A stretch of DNA of 64,000 nucleotides, taken from contig OZ244777.1 in NCBI GenBank assembly GCA_965219495.1, forward strand, positions 1,364,001 through 1,428,000, read 5' to 3'. Of this stretch, positions 7,839-16,875 are shown piece by piece. Each line of letters opens with the position of its first letter. Within the stretch, counting starts at the first letter, position 1. A program made the position numbers and the translations under genes. Under the pieces are notes generated by a model. It saw only the letters and a program-made list of their open reading frames with translations, did no database searches and was not told where the DNA came from. The stretch is from CAZPXZ01 sp965219495 (lineage in GTDB: Bacteria > Pseudomonadota > Alphaproteobacteria > Rhodobacterales > CAZPXZ01).

Positions 7839-10800
7839 ATGCCAAAGCGAACGGACCTCAGTTCCGTATTGATTGTCGGCGCTGGTCCCATTGTGATCGG
7901 TCAAGCTTGCGAATTTGACTATTCGGGTTCACAGGCCTGCAAAGCGCTTCGCGAAGAGGGATATCGCGTCATCCTCGTGAATTCGAACCCCGCCACCATC
8001 ATGACAGATCCTGAACTGGCGGACGCAACCTACGTCGAGCCGGTGGTTCCTGAATTTGTCGAGCGGGTTATCGAAGCCGAGCGACCGGATGCGCTACTCC
8101 CGACCATGGGCGGGCAAACCGCCCTCAACGTAACCGCCGCGTTGGCCGACTCGGGTATACTGGATCGGTACGACGTCCAATTGATCGGCGCCAGCCGAAA
8201 AGCCATCGCCATGGCGGAAGACCGGGCTCAATTTCGCGCCGCGATGGACCGAATTGGCCTCGAAAGTCCCCGCTCCGCCATCGCAACTTCGCTCGAGGAA
8301 GCGCTTCAGGGTCTCGAGCAGCTCGGACTGCCGGCAATCGTACGACCCGCCTACACCCTCGGTGGTACCGGCGGCGGCATCGCGCGTGAGCCCCAGGAAT
8401 TCGAGGCCGTAGTCCTTGCGGGCCTCGACACATCTCCTTTAGGACAGGTCCTGATCGATGAATCGCTCATCGGCTGGAAGGAATACGAGATGGAGGTTGT
8501 GCGCGACCGCGCCGACAACGCCATCATCATCTGTTCGATCGAAAACGTTGACCCAATGGGGATCCACACCGGAGACTCGATGACCGTCTCCCCTGCCCTC
8601 ACCCTGACCGATCGCGAGTATCAAGTCATGAGAAACGCGGCGATCGCCATTCTGCGGGAGATCGGTGTCGAAACCGGCGGGTCGAATGTGCAATTTGCTG
8701 TCGACCCGGCGACCGGCCGCATGGTGGTGATAGAAATGAACCCCCGGGTAAGCCGCTCCTCCGCACTGGCTTCCAAGGTGACCGGCTTCCCGATCGCCCG
8801 GGTCGCCGCCAAGCTTGCCGTCGGGTACACGCTCGACGAACTGTCAAACGAAATCACGCGCGCCACGCCCGCCAGTTTCGAACCGACGCTCGATTACGTG
8901 GTGACAAAAATTCCGCGTTTTGCGTTCGAGAAATTCCCGGCAGCGCGTCCGGAACTCGACACCGCAATGAAGTCCGTCGGCGAGGCGATGGCAATCGGAC
9001 GAAGTTTCCAAGAGAGTCTGCAAAAGGCATACGCCTCTCTGGAAACCGGCCTGAGCGGCCTCGACGAGATCCATCTCAACGGAAAGAGCGCCGCTGACCG
9101 GCGTCGAGAACTTCGCGTCTTGCTCGCCAAGCGCACACCCGATCGGCTCCGCGTGTCGGCACAAGCGTTACGGGAAGGGATGACCCTGGTGGAAGTCCAC
9201 CGGATCACCGGCTACGACCCTTGGTTTCTGGAGCGGGTCCGCGAGATCATCGATGCAGAGATACAACTGCGCGAGGCTGGTTTGCCCGAAACCGCCGAAG
9301 AAATGCGGCGGCTCAAGGCAGCAGGGTTTTCTGACGCCCGGATCGCAGAACTCGCGGGCATTCGCGATTCGTCCGTCCGCAACATGCGGCGGAAACTGGG
9401 AGTGACATCCGTCTACAAGCGAATCGATACATGTGCCGCGGAATTCGAGGCGGAAACTCCGTACCTTTACTCGACTTACGAGACCAACTTCGGCGATGCG
9501 CCCGAATGCGAAGCCCGTCCGACTGATCGTCGCAAAATCATCGTTCTCGGTGGCGGCCCCAACCGTATCGGTCAAGGCATCGAATTCGATTATTGCTGCT
9601 GCCACGCGTGCTTCGCGCTCTCGGATGCGGGTTACGAAACGGTGATGATCAACTGCAATCCCGAGACCGTATCGACGGATCCGGACACGTCAGACCGGCT
9701 TTATTTCGAGCCACTGTCGGAAGAGGCCGTACTGGAAATCGTCCGGGTGGAAAGCTCCCGGGGGCAACTTGCCGGGGTGCTCGTCCAATTCGGCGGGCAG
9801 ACTCCTCTCCGGCTTGCCAAGGCGCTCGCCGCAGAGGGAGTTTCGATTCTCGGAACCAGTCCGGACGCCATCGATCTCGCTGAAGACCGCGAACGATTTC
9901 AACAGCGCCTCCGTGCACTGAACCTGGTTCAACCCCCGAACCAGACGGCAACAACCGTCGAGGGTGCGATCGAAGCGGCAAGACGGATTGGATATCCGGC
10001 CGTCATTCGGCCGTCGTATGTTCTCGGCGGCCAAGCCATGCGCGTTGTACGGGATGAGTCCGATCTGATCGCCTACGTGCAGGCGGCAATCGGGGCATCC
10101 GGAGAAAATCCGCTTCTCATCGACGGCTTTTTGGAAGGTGCGATTGAACTCGACGTTGACGCGCTGTCCGACGGTCAAGACGCCTGGGTTGCTGGCATAC
10201 TCGAACATGTGGAAGAGGCAGGAGTGCACTCTGGAGATTCGGCTTGCGCGCTTCCGCCCCACTCTGTGACAGCTGACCTGATTGATGAAATCCGCCGTCA
10301 AACCGTGCTGTTGGCGAAGAATCTGAATGTTGTCGGGTTGATGAACGTGCAATACGCCATTAAGGACGGCACGATCCATGTACTGGAAGTAAACCCCCGC
10401 GCATCACGGACCGCGCCCTTCGTGGCGAAGGCAATTGGCGTGCCAATCGTGAAGATTGCCGCCCGGGTTGCGGCAGGCGAACCGCTTGCCTCGTTCGAAC
10501 TCAGGGATCATCCGATCGCGCACACCGCTGTGAAAGAAGCTGTGTTTCCGTTTGCTCGATTTCCCGGGGTGGATACGCTGCTTGGTCCGGAAATGCGCTC
10601 GACCGGCGAGGTAATGGGGCTGGACCGAGACTTTCCGCGCGCCTTCCTGAAAAGCCAACGTGGTGCCGACACGCGATTGCCGGAGGACGGAACCTTGTTT
10701 GTTTCGGTGCGAGACGCAGACAAGGGCGCGATTGTTCAGCCAGTCCGCGAACTGTCCGAACTCGGATTCCAAATTCTTGCAACCCGCGGAACCGCGGCAT

Positions 10801-11168
10801 TCCTTTCGCAGCGCGGTCTGGAGGTGCAATCGATCAACAAAGTCTACGAGGGGCCGCCGCACATTCTTGAGCGAATCCACGCGGACGGCGTTGCGCTGGT
10901 CTTCAATACCGCCGAAGGAGAGGCGGCTGTTCGCGATTCATTCACGCTGCGCGAGGCGGTCTTGAAACTGCGAATCCCCTATTTCACCACGGTCCCCGGG
11001 GCACTAGCCGCTTCCCAGGCAATTCGCACTGCCCGGGAGGAACCGCTTGCTGTGGCGCCACTCCAGTCATACTTTCCGAAACTCTACCAGCGGGAACGGA
11101 ATGGCTCGTACAGCGTCCGATCAGGTTCCGAGGCGGCTGCCATCAATGATAAACGAAGTCGCAGATGA
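7839..11168 (+). CDS. carB: Carbamoyl-phosphate synthase, large subunit
   Basis: This 1109-residue protein makes carbamoyl phosphate from bicarbonate, ammonia delivered by CarA, and two ATP, for pyrimidine and arginine synthesis. The two homologous ATP-grasp halves are plain. The first begins with VLIVGAGPIVIGQACEFDYSG and includes GQTALN and IEMNPRVSRSSALASK. The second begins with VLGGGPNRIGQGIEFDYCC and includes FGGQTPLRLA and LEVNPRASRTAPFVAK. The C-terminal MGS-like allosteric domain starts near residue 950 (FVSVRDADK). Its stop overlaps the greA start (ATGA), an arrangement common in alphaproteobacteria. It is full length with no visible lesion. Confidence 0.97.
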   Translation: MPKRTDLSSVLIVGAGPIVIGQACEFDYSGSQACKALREEGYRVILVNSNPATIMTDPELADATYVEPVVPEFVERVIEAERPDALLPTMGGQTALNVTAALADSGILDRYDVQLIGASRKAIAMAEDRAQFRAAMDRIGLESPRSAIATSLEEALQGLEQLGLPAIVRPAYTLGGTGGGIAREPQEFEAVVLAGLDTSPLGQVLIDESLIGWKEYEMEVVRDRADNAIIICSIENVDPMGIHTGDSMTVSPALTLTDREYQVMRNAAIAILREIGVETGGSNVQFAVDPATGRMVVIEMNPRVSRSSALASKVTGFPIARVAAKLAVGYTLDELSNEITRATPASFEPTLDYVVTKIPRFAFEKFPAARPELDTAMKSVGEAMAIGRSFQESLQKAYASLETGLSGLDEIHLNGKSAADRRRELRVLLAKRTPDRLRVSAQALREGMTLVEVHRITGYDPWFLERVREIIDAEIQLREAGLPETAEEMRRLKAAGFSDARIAELAGIRDSSVRNMRRKLGVTSVYKRIDTCAAEFEAETPYLYSTYETNFGDAPECEARPTDRRKIIVLGGGPNRIGQGIEFDYCCCHACFALSDAGYETVMINCNPETVSTDPDTSDRLYFEPLSEEAVLEIVRVESSRGQLAGVLVQFGGQTPLRLAKALAAEGVSILGTSPDAIDLAEDRERFQQRLRALNLVQPPNQTATTVEGAIEAARRIGYPAVIRPSYVLGGQAMRVVRDESDLIAYVQAAIGASGENPLLIDGFLEGAIELDVDALSDGQDAWVAGILEHVEEAGVHSGDSACALPPHSVTADLIDEIRRQTVLLAKNLNVVGLMNVQYAIKDGTIHVLEVNPRASRTAPFVAKAIGVPIVKIAARVAAGEPLASFELRDHPIAHTAVKEAVFPFARFPGVDTLLGPEMRSTGEVMGLDRDFPRAFLKSQRGADTRLPEDGTLFVSVRDADKGAIVQPVRELSELGFQILATRGTAAFLSQRGLEVQSINKVYEGPPHILERIHADGVALVFNTAEGEAAVRDSFTLREAVLKLRIPYFTTVPGALAASQAIRTAREEPLAVAPLQSYFPKLYQRERNGSYSVRSGSEAAAINDKRSRR

Positions 11169-11644
11169 GTGAGGAGCGGCATCCGATGACGCCGGCTGGA
11201 TTCGCGCTCCTTACCACAGAGTTGGAGCGGCTACAGAATATGGACCGGCCGGAAACGGTTTCCGCAGTCGCCGATGCGCGTCTGCATGGCGATCTTTCCG
11301 AGAACGCCGAATATCACGCGGCTCGCGAACGGTTGCGAATTATGGACCGGCGAATCGCTGAACTATCCGGCAAGATCGCTCGGGCGGATGTCATTGATCC
11401 GGCGACGCTTTCCGGAGACACGATTCGATTTGGAGCAAAAGTCCGAGTTTATGACGATACGGCAGACGCCGAACGTGAGTTTCGGATCGTTGGCGAGGAC
11501 GAAGCGGATGCCAGCAAGGGTAGACTTAGCGTTCGCGCGCCACTGGTGCGAGCGCTCATAGGCAAGCGTCCCGGCGACGAGGTTGAACTTCACGTCTCAT
11601 ATGGTGAACGTTACTACGAAGTTCTTGAGGTATCCTTCAGCTAA
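11165..11644 (+). CDS. greA: Transcription elongation factor GreA
   Basis: This 159-residue protein stimulates RNA polymerase to cleave backtracked transcripts. It has the N-terminal antiparallel coiled coil with the catalytic loop LHGDLSENAEYHAARE (acidic D and E at the tip) and the C-terminal FKBP-like domain ending GERYYEVLEVSF. Translation is coupled to carB through a 4-base overlap. Length and motifs match GreA rather than GreB. Confidence 0.95.
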   Translation: MSEERHPMTPAGFALLTTELERLQNMDRPETVSAVADARLHGDLSENAEYHAARERLRIMDRRIAELSGKIARADVIDPATLSGDTIRFGAKVRVYDDTADAEREFRIVGEDEADASKGRLSVRAPLVRALIGKRPGDEVELHVSYGERYYEVLEVSFS

Positions 11645-11659
11645 TCTGCCCCCGTTCCC

Positions 11660-12646
11660 GTGACAGCATTGATACACGCTCGAATCGAACACTGGCCACT
11701 CTTCCGGCCATTTGCGATATCCCGCGGAACGCTCCGCGAAGCCGTTACGCTCGTAGTGGAAATATGTTCGGATGGCGTTACCGGACGCGGAGAATCGGTT
11801 CCTTATGAGAGATTTGACGAGACCCCGGAAACTTCGCTTGCCGCGGTAGAGGCGTTGCGCTCTTGGGAAACGCCCCTGGAACGGACCCGAATTCTGGATC
11901 GAATGCCAGCAGGCGCCGCACGGAATGCGATCGACTGTGCCCTATGGGACCTCGAAGCCAAGCGGAAAGGCAAATCGGTCTGGGAACTCGCCGGCCTGCC
12001 GCCTCCGCAACCCGTGAGCACCGCCTACACGATCAGCCTCGGGTCTCCCGAGGAAATGAGACAACAGGCCGCCGAAGCCCGGAATCGACCGCTGCTCAAA
12101 ATCAAGATGGGCGGTGCGGCGGAAGAGGAAGCCGCGCGCCTTCAGGCGGTTCGAATCGCCGCTCCCGAATCGCGCCTAGTGGTGGACGCAAACGAGGGCT
12201 GGACCGCAGAAATCCTCTCTCAACTTGCGCCATCGCTCGTGGACTCGAGGGTCGAGTTGGTGGAGCAGCCGCTCCCGCAGGAGGTCGAGTACATTTTAGC
12301 CGACCTTCCCCGCCCCGTACCGATCTGCGCGGATGAGAGTTGCCATACTCGTTCGGACTTGGACCGCATTCAGCCGCTCTACGACTTCATTAATGTAAAA
12401 CTCGACAAGACCGGCGGTCTAACCGAGGCGCTGGCGCTTTGTCAGGAAGCTCGCAAACGGGGGTTGGGAATCTTTATCGGATGCATGATGGCCGGATCCC
12501 TTGCTATCGCACCGTCACTGCTACTCGCGCCCCTCGCCGATTTTGTCGATCTGGATGGGCCAATCTACATCCGGCACGATCGCATAGGGGGCGTTCGCGC
12601 AGAGGGATCCGTTCTTCATCCTCCGGAGGTCGGATTCTGGGGCTAG
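11660..12646 (+). CDS. Dipeptide (L-Ala-D/L-Glu) epimerase, enolase superfamily
   Basis: This 328-residue protein has the enolase-superfamily capping domain (residues 1-100) and barrel. The acid/base lysine motif is LLKIKMGG near 147-154. Metal ligands appear as VVDANEG, VEQPL and CADES, followed by the second catalytic lysine in FINVKLDKTGG. These motifs match the L-Ala-D/L-Glu epimerase family (YcjG/YkfB), which recycles murein peptides. It follows greA by 15 bases and is probably co-transcribed. The exact dipeptide preference cannot be read. Confidence 0.85.
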   Translation: MTALIHARIEHWPLFRPFAISRGTLREAVTLVVEICSDGVTGRGESVPYERFDETPETSLAAVEALRSWETPLERTRILDRMPAGAARNAIDCALWDLEAKRKGKSVWELAGLPPPQPVSTAYTISLGSPEEMRQQAAEARNRPLLKIKMGGAAEEEAARLQAVRIAAPESRLVVDANEGWTAEILSQLAPSLVDSRVELVEQPLPQEVEYILADLPRPVPICADESCHTRSDLDRIQPLYDFINVKLDKTGGLTEALALCQEARKRGLGIFIGCMMAGSLAIAPSLLLAPLADFVDLDGPIYIRHDRIGGVRAEGSVLHPPEVGFWG

Positions 12647-13141
12647 GTCTTGCGCGATATTGTCCGAACAATCCGGATGTGCCGTGAAGTGTACCGACCT
12701 GCGGGCGCAAGAGCGCCGCAGCCAAGTCCGCATCGGCGTTCGCATTCGAAGTTCTCAAGCAACCGACCAACATTCCGCCGGCCCTTGACCAAGACTCCCA
12801 TGACATTTGAACGGATCATCCGTTTGGTGCGGGTCCTATGGAGTCCTTGATCTTATTGTGAGTGGAAAGAGCGCCGAAGGCGCCTCCGGCGCGGTCGTAG
12901 ACCACAGCGAGCCTTCGACAGACGCACCGGATCTCCCTTGTCAGTCGATTCCGCCGAGCAACCGATGTGAAATCTCGAGAGGCTGGTGCTCAGGTGGGGC
13001 CACAACAAGAACCGATCTTCTTCATGGCATACCGATTTCTAAAACTCAAGAGTGCAAAAACATTCCTAAAACATCGTTATTCAGCAATACGTTATTTTCA
13101 TATTGCGCGAATGCGATGATGACTAGGAATCGATTTTGGAA
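12647..13141. other. Intergenic region with short GC hairpins, no gene seen
   Basis: This 495-base stretch follows the epimerase gene. It contains GC-rich inverted repeats near 12870-12895 (GCGCCGAAGGCGC then GGCGC units) that could end the carB operon transcript, but there is no clear T tract. The second half is AT-rich and may be the promoter of the coiled-coil gene. Confidence 0.35.
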
Positions 13142-13684
13142 ATGGACTTTACATTCACAAGAAAAACGCATAGACTTCTCATCATGGAATCGATGGAAGG
13201 ATTCGTCGGACTCGGGGCGCTCATGCTCGCGTTGTTCAGCTGGATTCTTCATTCCAACAACCGCCTGGAATTCCGATTGAGCCAAAGAATCGAACGGCTG
13301 GAAAGCAGGATGGATGTCAAGATCGGGATACTCAAGGACACAATTGACGACTTGGAATCCAAGGTAGATGCGAAATTCCTAGAGGTAGATTCGTGTTTCA
13401 AGCAAGTGGACCTGCGCTTTCAGCAAATTGATGAGCGCTTTCAGCAAATTGACGAGCGCTTTCAGCAAATTGACGAGCGCTTTCAGCAAATTGACGAGCG
13501 CTTCCAGCAAGTTGATGCGCGCTTCGAGCAAGTAAGTGCGCGCTTCGAGCAAATTGAGAGTCGACTGGCCAGTGTCGAACATGGCTTGGCACAAGTAAAG
13601 GGTCTGCTTCAAGGATTCTTCTTGAAATTTGCCGATGAAATTCCCGATTTAGAGGTTTCTCCACAAAACCGCCAAACTGCGTGA
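13142..13684 (+). CDS. Small membrane-anchored coiled-coil protein with heptad repeats
   Basis: The frame gives about 180 residues. A single N-terminal hydrophobic helix (GFVGLGALMLALFSWIL) is followed by an uninterrupted amphipathic region whose core is seven units of the R-F-Q-Q-I-D-E type. Each unit is seven residues, so the repeats are in heptad register and should form a long parallel coiled coil. I do not recognise a named family. It resembles short hemolysin-XhlA or apolipoprotein-like spacer proteins only in architecture. Start alternatives are ATG 13142 and ATG 13184; the latter places the membrane helix almost at the N-terminus. Local DNA is more AT-rich than the neighbours. Confidence 0.6.
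   Translation: MDFTFTRKTHRLLIMESMEGFVGLGALMLALFSWILHSNNRLEFRLSQRIERLESRMDVKIGILKDTIDDLESKVDAKFLEVDSCFKQVDLRFQQIDERFQQIDERFQQIDERFQQIDERFQQVDARFEQVSARFEQIESRLASVEHGLAQVKGLLQGFFLKFADEIPDLEVSPQNRQTA
13415..13561 (+). repeat. Seven tandem 21-bp repeats coding for coiled-coil heptads
   Basis: The 21-base unit CGCTTTCAGCAAATTGACGA(G) is repeated in register. Units 1-4 (13415-13498) are nearly identical, differing only by GATGAG/GACGAG, while units 5-7 (13499-13561) have drifted. Each unit codes for one heptad. Because the period is a multiple of three, slippage would change protein length without breaking the frame. Confidence 0.9.
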
Positions 13685-13932
13685 TCGCCTCAGCCGCTCT
13701 TCAATCCGGAACTAAAAGATCTCTGTCAACGCCTCAGAGCGGAGGCAAGAAGCAAGAGTTCGTGCTGGTCGCCAACATGCGCAAGATGATCATGCTCGCC
13801 AACCTGCCTGCTGTTCAATCAGGACCGCCGCTGGATGCCGGTTGCCCCGGCTCTAGCCCAACTTCGCCACTTTTTCCAATTCTTGCTGGTTTTTCAATGG
13901 ATTAGAAATTTTTTCCGCATCAGGATTGCGGG

Positions 13933-15035
13933 TTATGCCTCGATTCGATGGACGCTCTTCCGTGTGTGCATGTGGGTCGGCGGGACGCCGAGCTGCCGGT
14001 AGATCTCGAGATGCGCCGGCTCCGGAGTGGTCGGCCGGCGGACCCGGATTTCCGTTCCGTCGTCGGTGGGCAGCGCCACGGTGACCACCTGGTGGGTGCG
14101 GAGCGCATCGCGCACGCTGTTCCAGGAACTGTGCACGCCCTGGTCGAGCAGGGTCTTCTCGATCGCGACGAGCAACCGGTAGGCCATCACCGAGAGGAAG
14201 ATGTGGGTATCGACGCGGGGTTCGATCTGATGGAACATCGGCCGCATCGCGAGGGAGGATTTCATGTTGCGAAAGGCGTTCTCCGCCCGCGCCAACAAGA
14301 CATACAGGCGCCGGATTTCCTCGCCCGAGAGGTCCTGGCGGTCGGTCTTCAGCAGGTAGGCGCCGTCGACGGGTTCGGCGATGTCCCTGCGTTCGCTGCG
14401 CAGCGCGGCATGCAACTCGCCGGTGTCGGCGCGGTATTCGAAATCGTAATAGCGGGCCACCCGCAGATAGCGCTCACGGAGGCGGCCGATGGCTTCGGCG
14501 ATCTTTTCGGGTTTGACCAGGCGGCGGCTGGCGCGATCCTTCTGCCGGCGGCCTTCGCTGATGCACAGCGCCACGGTTTCGGCGCCGTCGCTTGCGCGCT
14601 TGACCCAGACCCGGCCCGGCTTTTGCGACGGATTGCGCGGTGAGGGCTCCCGCAGGACCTCTTCGAAGCCATCGAGTGCCTCGAACTCAGCCAGCCACCC
14701 GACCCGTTCGCCCTGGCGGGCGGCAACCAGGTAATGAAGGTTGCGTTCGCGGATCTGCGCAAGGTTCTTCTCCCCCGACATGCCGCGGTCCACCACCACC
14801 GTCTGTCCCTCCCGGAAGCCGCCAAGGCGGTGCTCCAGACGGTCCAGCATGTCCGGCAGGCTGGCGCTGTCCCGCAGGTTGCCACGGAACACTTCGTGCG
14901 CCTGCGGAAAGCCGTCGTGATCGATGGCAAGCCCCACCACCACCTGCTTGCAGTCCGACCGCTTGTCGCGCGAGTCGCCGCGGGCCGCCTTCGGGTTGGC
15001 CAACGCCGCCCCTTCGAAATAGCTGCTGGTCAGGT
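13933..15035 (-). pseudogene. IS1634-type transposase, 5'-truncated
   Basis: The minus-strand frame contains the C-terminal two thirds of an IS1634-family DDE transposase: LTSSYFEG, SRDKRSDCKQVVVGL, VVVDRGMSGEKNL, a RAENAFRNMKSSL block with the last acidic residue, and a DTHIFLSVMAYRLL helix. The 5' end is lost at 15035. There the codon before L-T-S-S should be the first catalytic Asp, but the sequence changes to an IS21-like terminus. A separate, complete IS1634-type element lies at 25 kb but is only distantly similar. This copy cannot be active. Confidence 0.8.
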
Positions 15036-15190
15036 TGTCAGTGCCGGGTGAAAACTCCCCAAAAGTGCCGAAGTAAAAATCCCCAGTTTACGGGCTGAAG
15101 GTTTCGATCCGGCGGGTATACCCACCGGATCGAAACCCGGCCAAAACAGCCACCTGAACAAAAGCCGAAGGACGAAGAGCCCGCTCCGGG
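15036..15190. mobile_element. Probable IS21-like terminus
   Basis: The sequence beginning TGTCAGTGCCGGGTGAAAAC carries two related internal motifs, GTGAAAACTCCCC and AAGTAAAAATCCCCAG. This is the style of multiple terminal repeats found at IS21-family ends. It begins precisely where the IS1634 transposase is cut. No istA or istB frame is present, so only an end survives. The family call is from pattern memory and is tentative. Confidence 0.4.
15101..15136. repeat. 36-bp near-perfect palindrome
   Basis: GTTTCGATCCGGCGGGTA is followed directly by its reverse complement with one mismatch (TACCCACCGGATCGAAAC). The 18-bp arms have no spacer. It lies between the IS21-like terminus and the 3' end of an intron ribozyme. 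It could be a recombinase or transposase recognition site or a terminator-like hairpin; there is no T tract. Confidence 0.85.
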
Positions 15191-15965
15191 GGGCCGAGTA
15201 GGCGGGGTCGTTACCGAGCCCCGCCCCTCACAGACCCGAGCGTGCGCAACTAACGCACTCGGTTCCTCTCCTGCCAGGTTCGCGCAGGGGCAGCGCCGAG
15301 GCGCTGCTCAAGCTCCGCAGGCGCAGAGCACCCAAGGGCGCCGCCGCACCTGAACGGCTATCCGCTGCCGTTATGTTGACACACGGCCGGAGATCGGGTC
15401 TCCGTCGGTGTTTCCCGTCAGCGGGTCTGAACAGGAGGCACCTCCCTTTCCTCGGACGGGTCCCGGTGGACCCGGTTCCCCGCCGTCAGCAGTACTATGA
15501 AGGTGCTACGACTACCTGCCACGCATGGCCTTCGGCTTATTGGTTCGCCAGCCGGCTCCGCAGGTGCCTGCTTCGTTCGTGTCCGCCGACGCGCTCCCGA
15601 CACCCCGCAGGCAAGATCTCGGGCCAGGGCCTTTGTTCAGCCGGCTCTCCCTGTATCCGGCAGCTCTCCCTACGGGCAATGACAGGTCCTCCCAGGTTCC
15701 CCGGCAACCCCCTTCCCGTGACTCTGCGCCGTTCTCCGACCCCGGACGACCCGTAACGCCTCACCCGTAGCGGCGTTTCCGGTGCTGCCCCCAGTCCGTC
15801 AAAGCTGAAGGCGTCATCATTGTGAATTTCGAGGCTCAATAGCGCCGCTTCATCACCCCCTGTGTACGCTTCACGACGTCCGTTGCCGGCACGCCATGCA
15901 ACACTCGGTTCCGGCTGGCGGGCTGCGCCTTTGCCGGGCAGGATTCGAACCTGCTGGGTCGCGAC
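15191..15965 (-). mobile_element. Group II intron-like ribozyme A, no intron-encoded protein
   Basis: On the minus strand the segment begins GTCGCGACCCAGCAGG near 15965 and ends in CTACTC near 15195. A domain V-like hairpin is at 15233-15265 (GAACCGAGTGCG, loop, CGCACGCTCGGGTC). It is followed by a domain VI-like GC hairpin at about 15199-15225 and, upstream, domain I-III-like sequence such as CACGGGAAGGGGGTTGCC. No reverse transcriptase or maturase frame is present in about 775 bases, so splicing or mobility would need a protein in trans. It lies antisense to the surrounding transposase remnant. Boundaries are approximate. Confidence 0.6.
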
Positions 15966-15990
15966 GAAAGGTTTCAGTTCATTTCATCCT

Positions 15991-16875
15991 GTCGGGTAGG
16001 GCACTGGCGCGCGCACCCTTAGGTGGAGGCTTATCCGGTCCTGCCCTTTCGGTCGCAGGTGGGTGCGCAGTTCCACCATAGATCACGTTTCCAGCCGCCC
16101 TCCCTAAAATTCCGTACGTCGGGTTTTCCCCAGTACGGCTTCAAGCATCAGGCACCCCACAGTTCGGTACGGAGCCTTCCGCAGGTGCGTCGAGGTTAAG
16201 ACTGACCCGGCCCTACCCTCGATCGGATACTGCGTTTGCTCCGTCCTACGATGATGCCGCCGCCAAACTGATGGTGGTTTCCGCCACCGTGTGCGGAGCC
16301 ATCGGCTGCAGCATCGCCACCTGTGCCCTGAGGCCCTCGCTCCAGCCGGGTTGTGTTGTCCCGGCCATCAACGCTTATCGGCCTCATCCGCCAGTCTGAA
16401 GATCTCCGTGTCATTTCCCGGCACAGCCGGTTATAGACGCGGTCTTTGACATTCAAGGATCATCCTGTCTGATCCCCAGACCTTCCGGACTTTCGCTGCT
16501 GTACTTTCGAGTATTGCCGCCTTCAATACGCCGGAAGCCCCGGTGCGTGCTCCTCAGTTCTTCCGCACCGACACTGGCCATCAGGTAGAAAGGAGACCCT
16601 TGGCAACTCCAATTACCCCGCAAATCAGCTTCATGCGGGAAGTCCTTTTCGACGCTTGATCCGTTCACTCTCGTTACGGCCCTACTCTTTGCTCGCCCCC
16701 CGGGCTGATCAGACTCAAGCGGAACCATCTCCACTCCGTCTCCCAGGACTTTTACTTCCGGGCTTCCAGGTCACCGGGTCACCCCGTGCGCCTGCCGGAT
16801 ATGACTACGGCGCCAAACTGAGAATTGCGCCGGTGGGACTTGCACCCACTAGTACAGCAGCTAGTCTCGCTGCAC
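15991..16875 (-). mobile_element. Group II intron-like ribozyme B, copy 1, no intron-encoded protein
   Basis: The minus strand from about 16875 begins GTGCAGCGAGACTAGC, close to the GUGYG start of group II introns. It has a domain V hairpin at 16107-16142 (GAAGCCGTACTGGGGAAA paired with CCCGACGTACGG). A second, diverged copy of the whole ~880 bases lies at 33300-34175, and the limits of shared sequence define the element. There is no reverse transcriptase frame. It interrupts the 5' part of a dead transposase gene in antisense. Only about 25 bases of exon-like sequence separate it from ribozyme A. Confidence 0.7.

Noticed and set aside
13415..13561. Regular short repeats that could be read as a CRISPR array
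   Set aside because: The units are head to tail with no spacers, have a 21-base period, and code in frame for coiled-coil heptads.
15938..15954. tRNA-like T arm (GCAGG, TTCGAAT loop, CCTGC on the minus strand)
   Set aside because: No acceptor, anticodon or D arm can be folded around it. It falls at the start of the ribozyme A domain I, at the position where ribozyme B has a similar stem (GTGGGTGCAAGTCCCAC).
16196..16734. Minus-strand frames inside ribozyme B as a possible intron-encoded protein
   Set aside because: They show none of the reverse transcriptase (YADD region) or maturase motifs, are not conserved in frame in the second copy, and follow ribozyme-like sequence.
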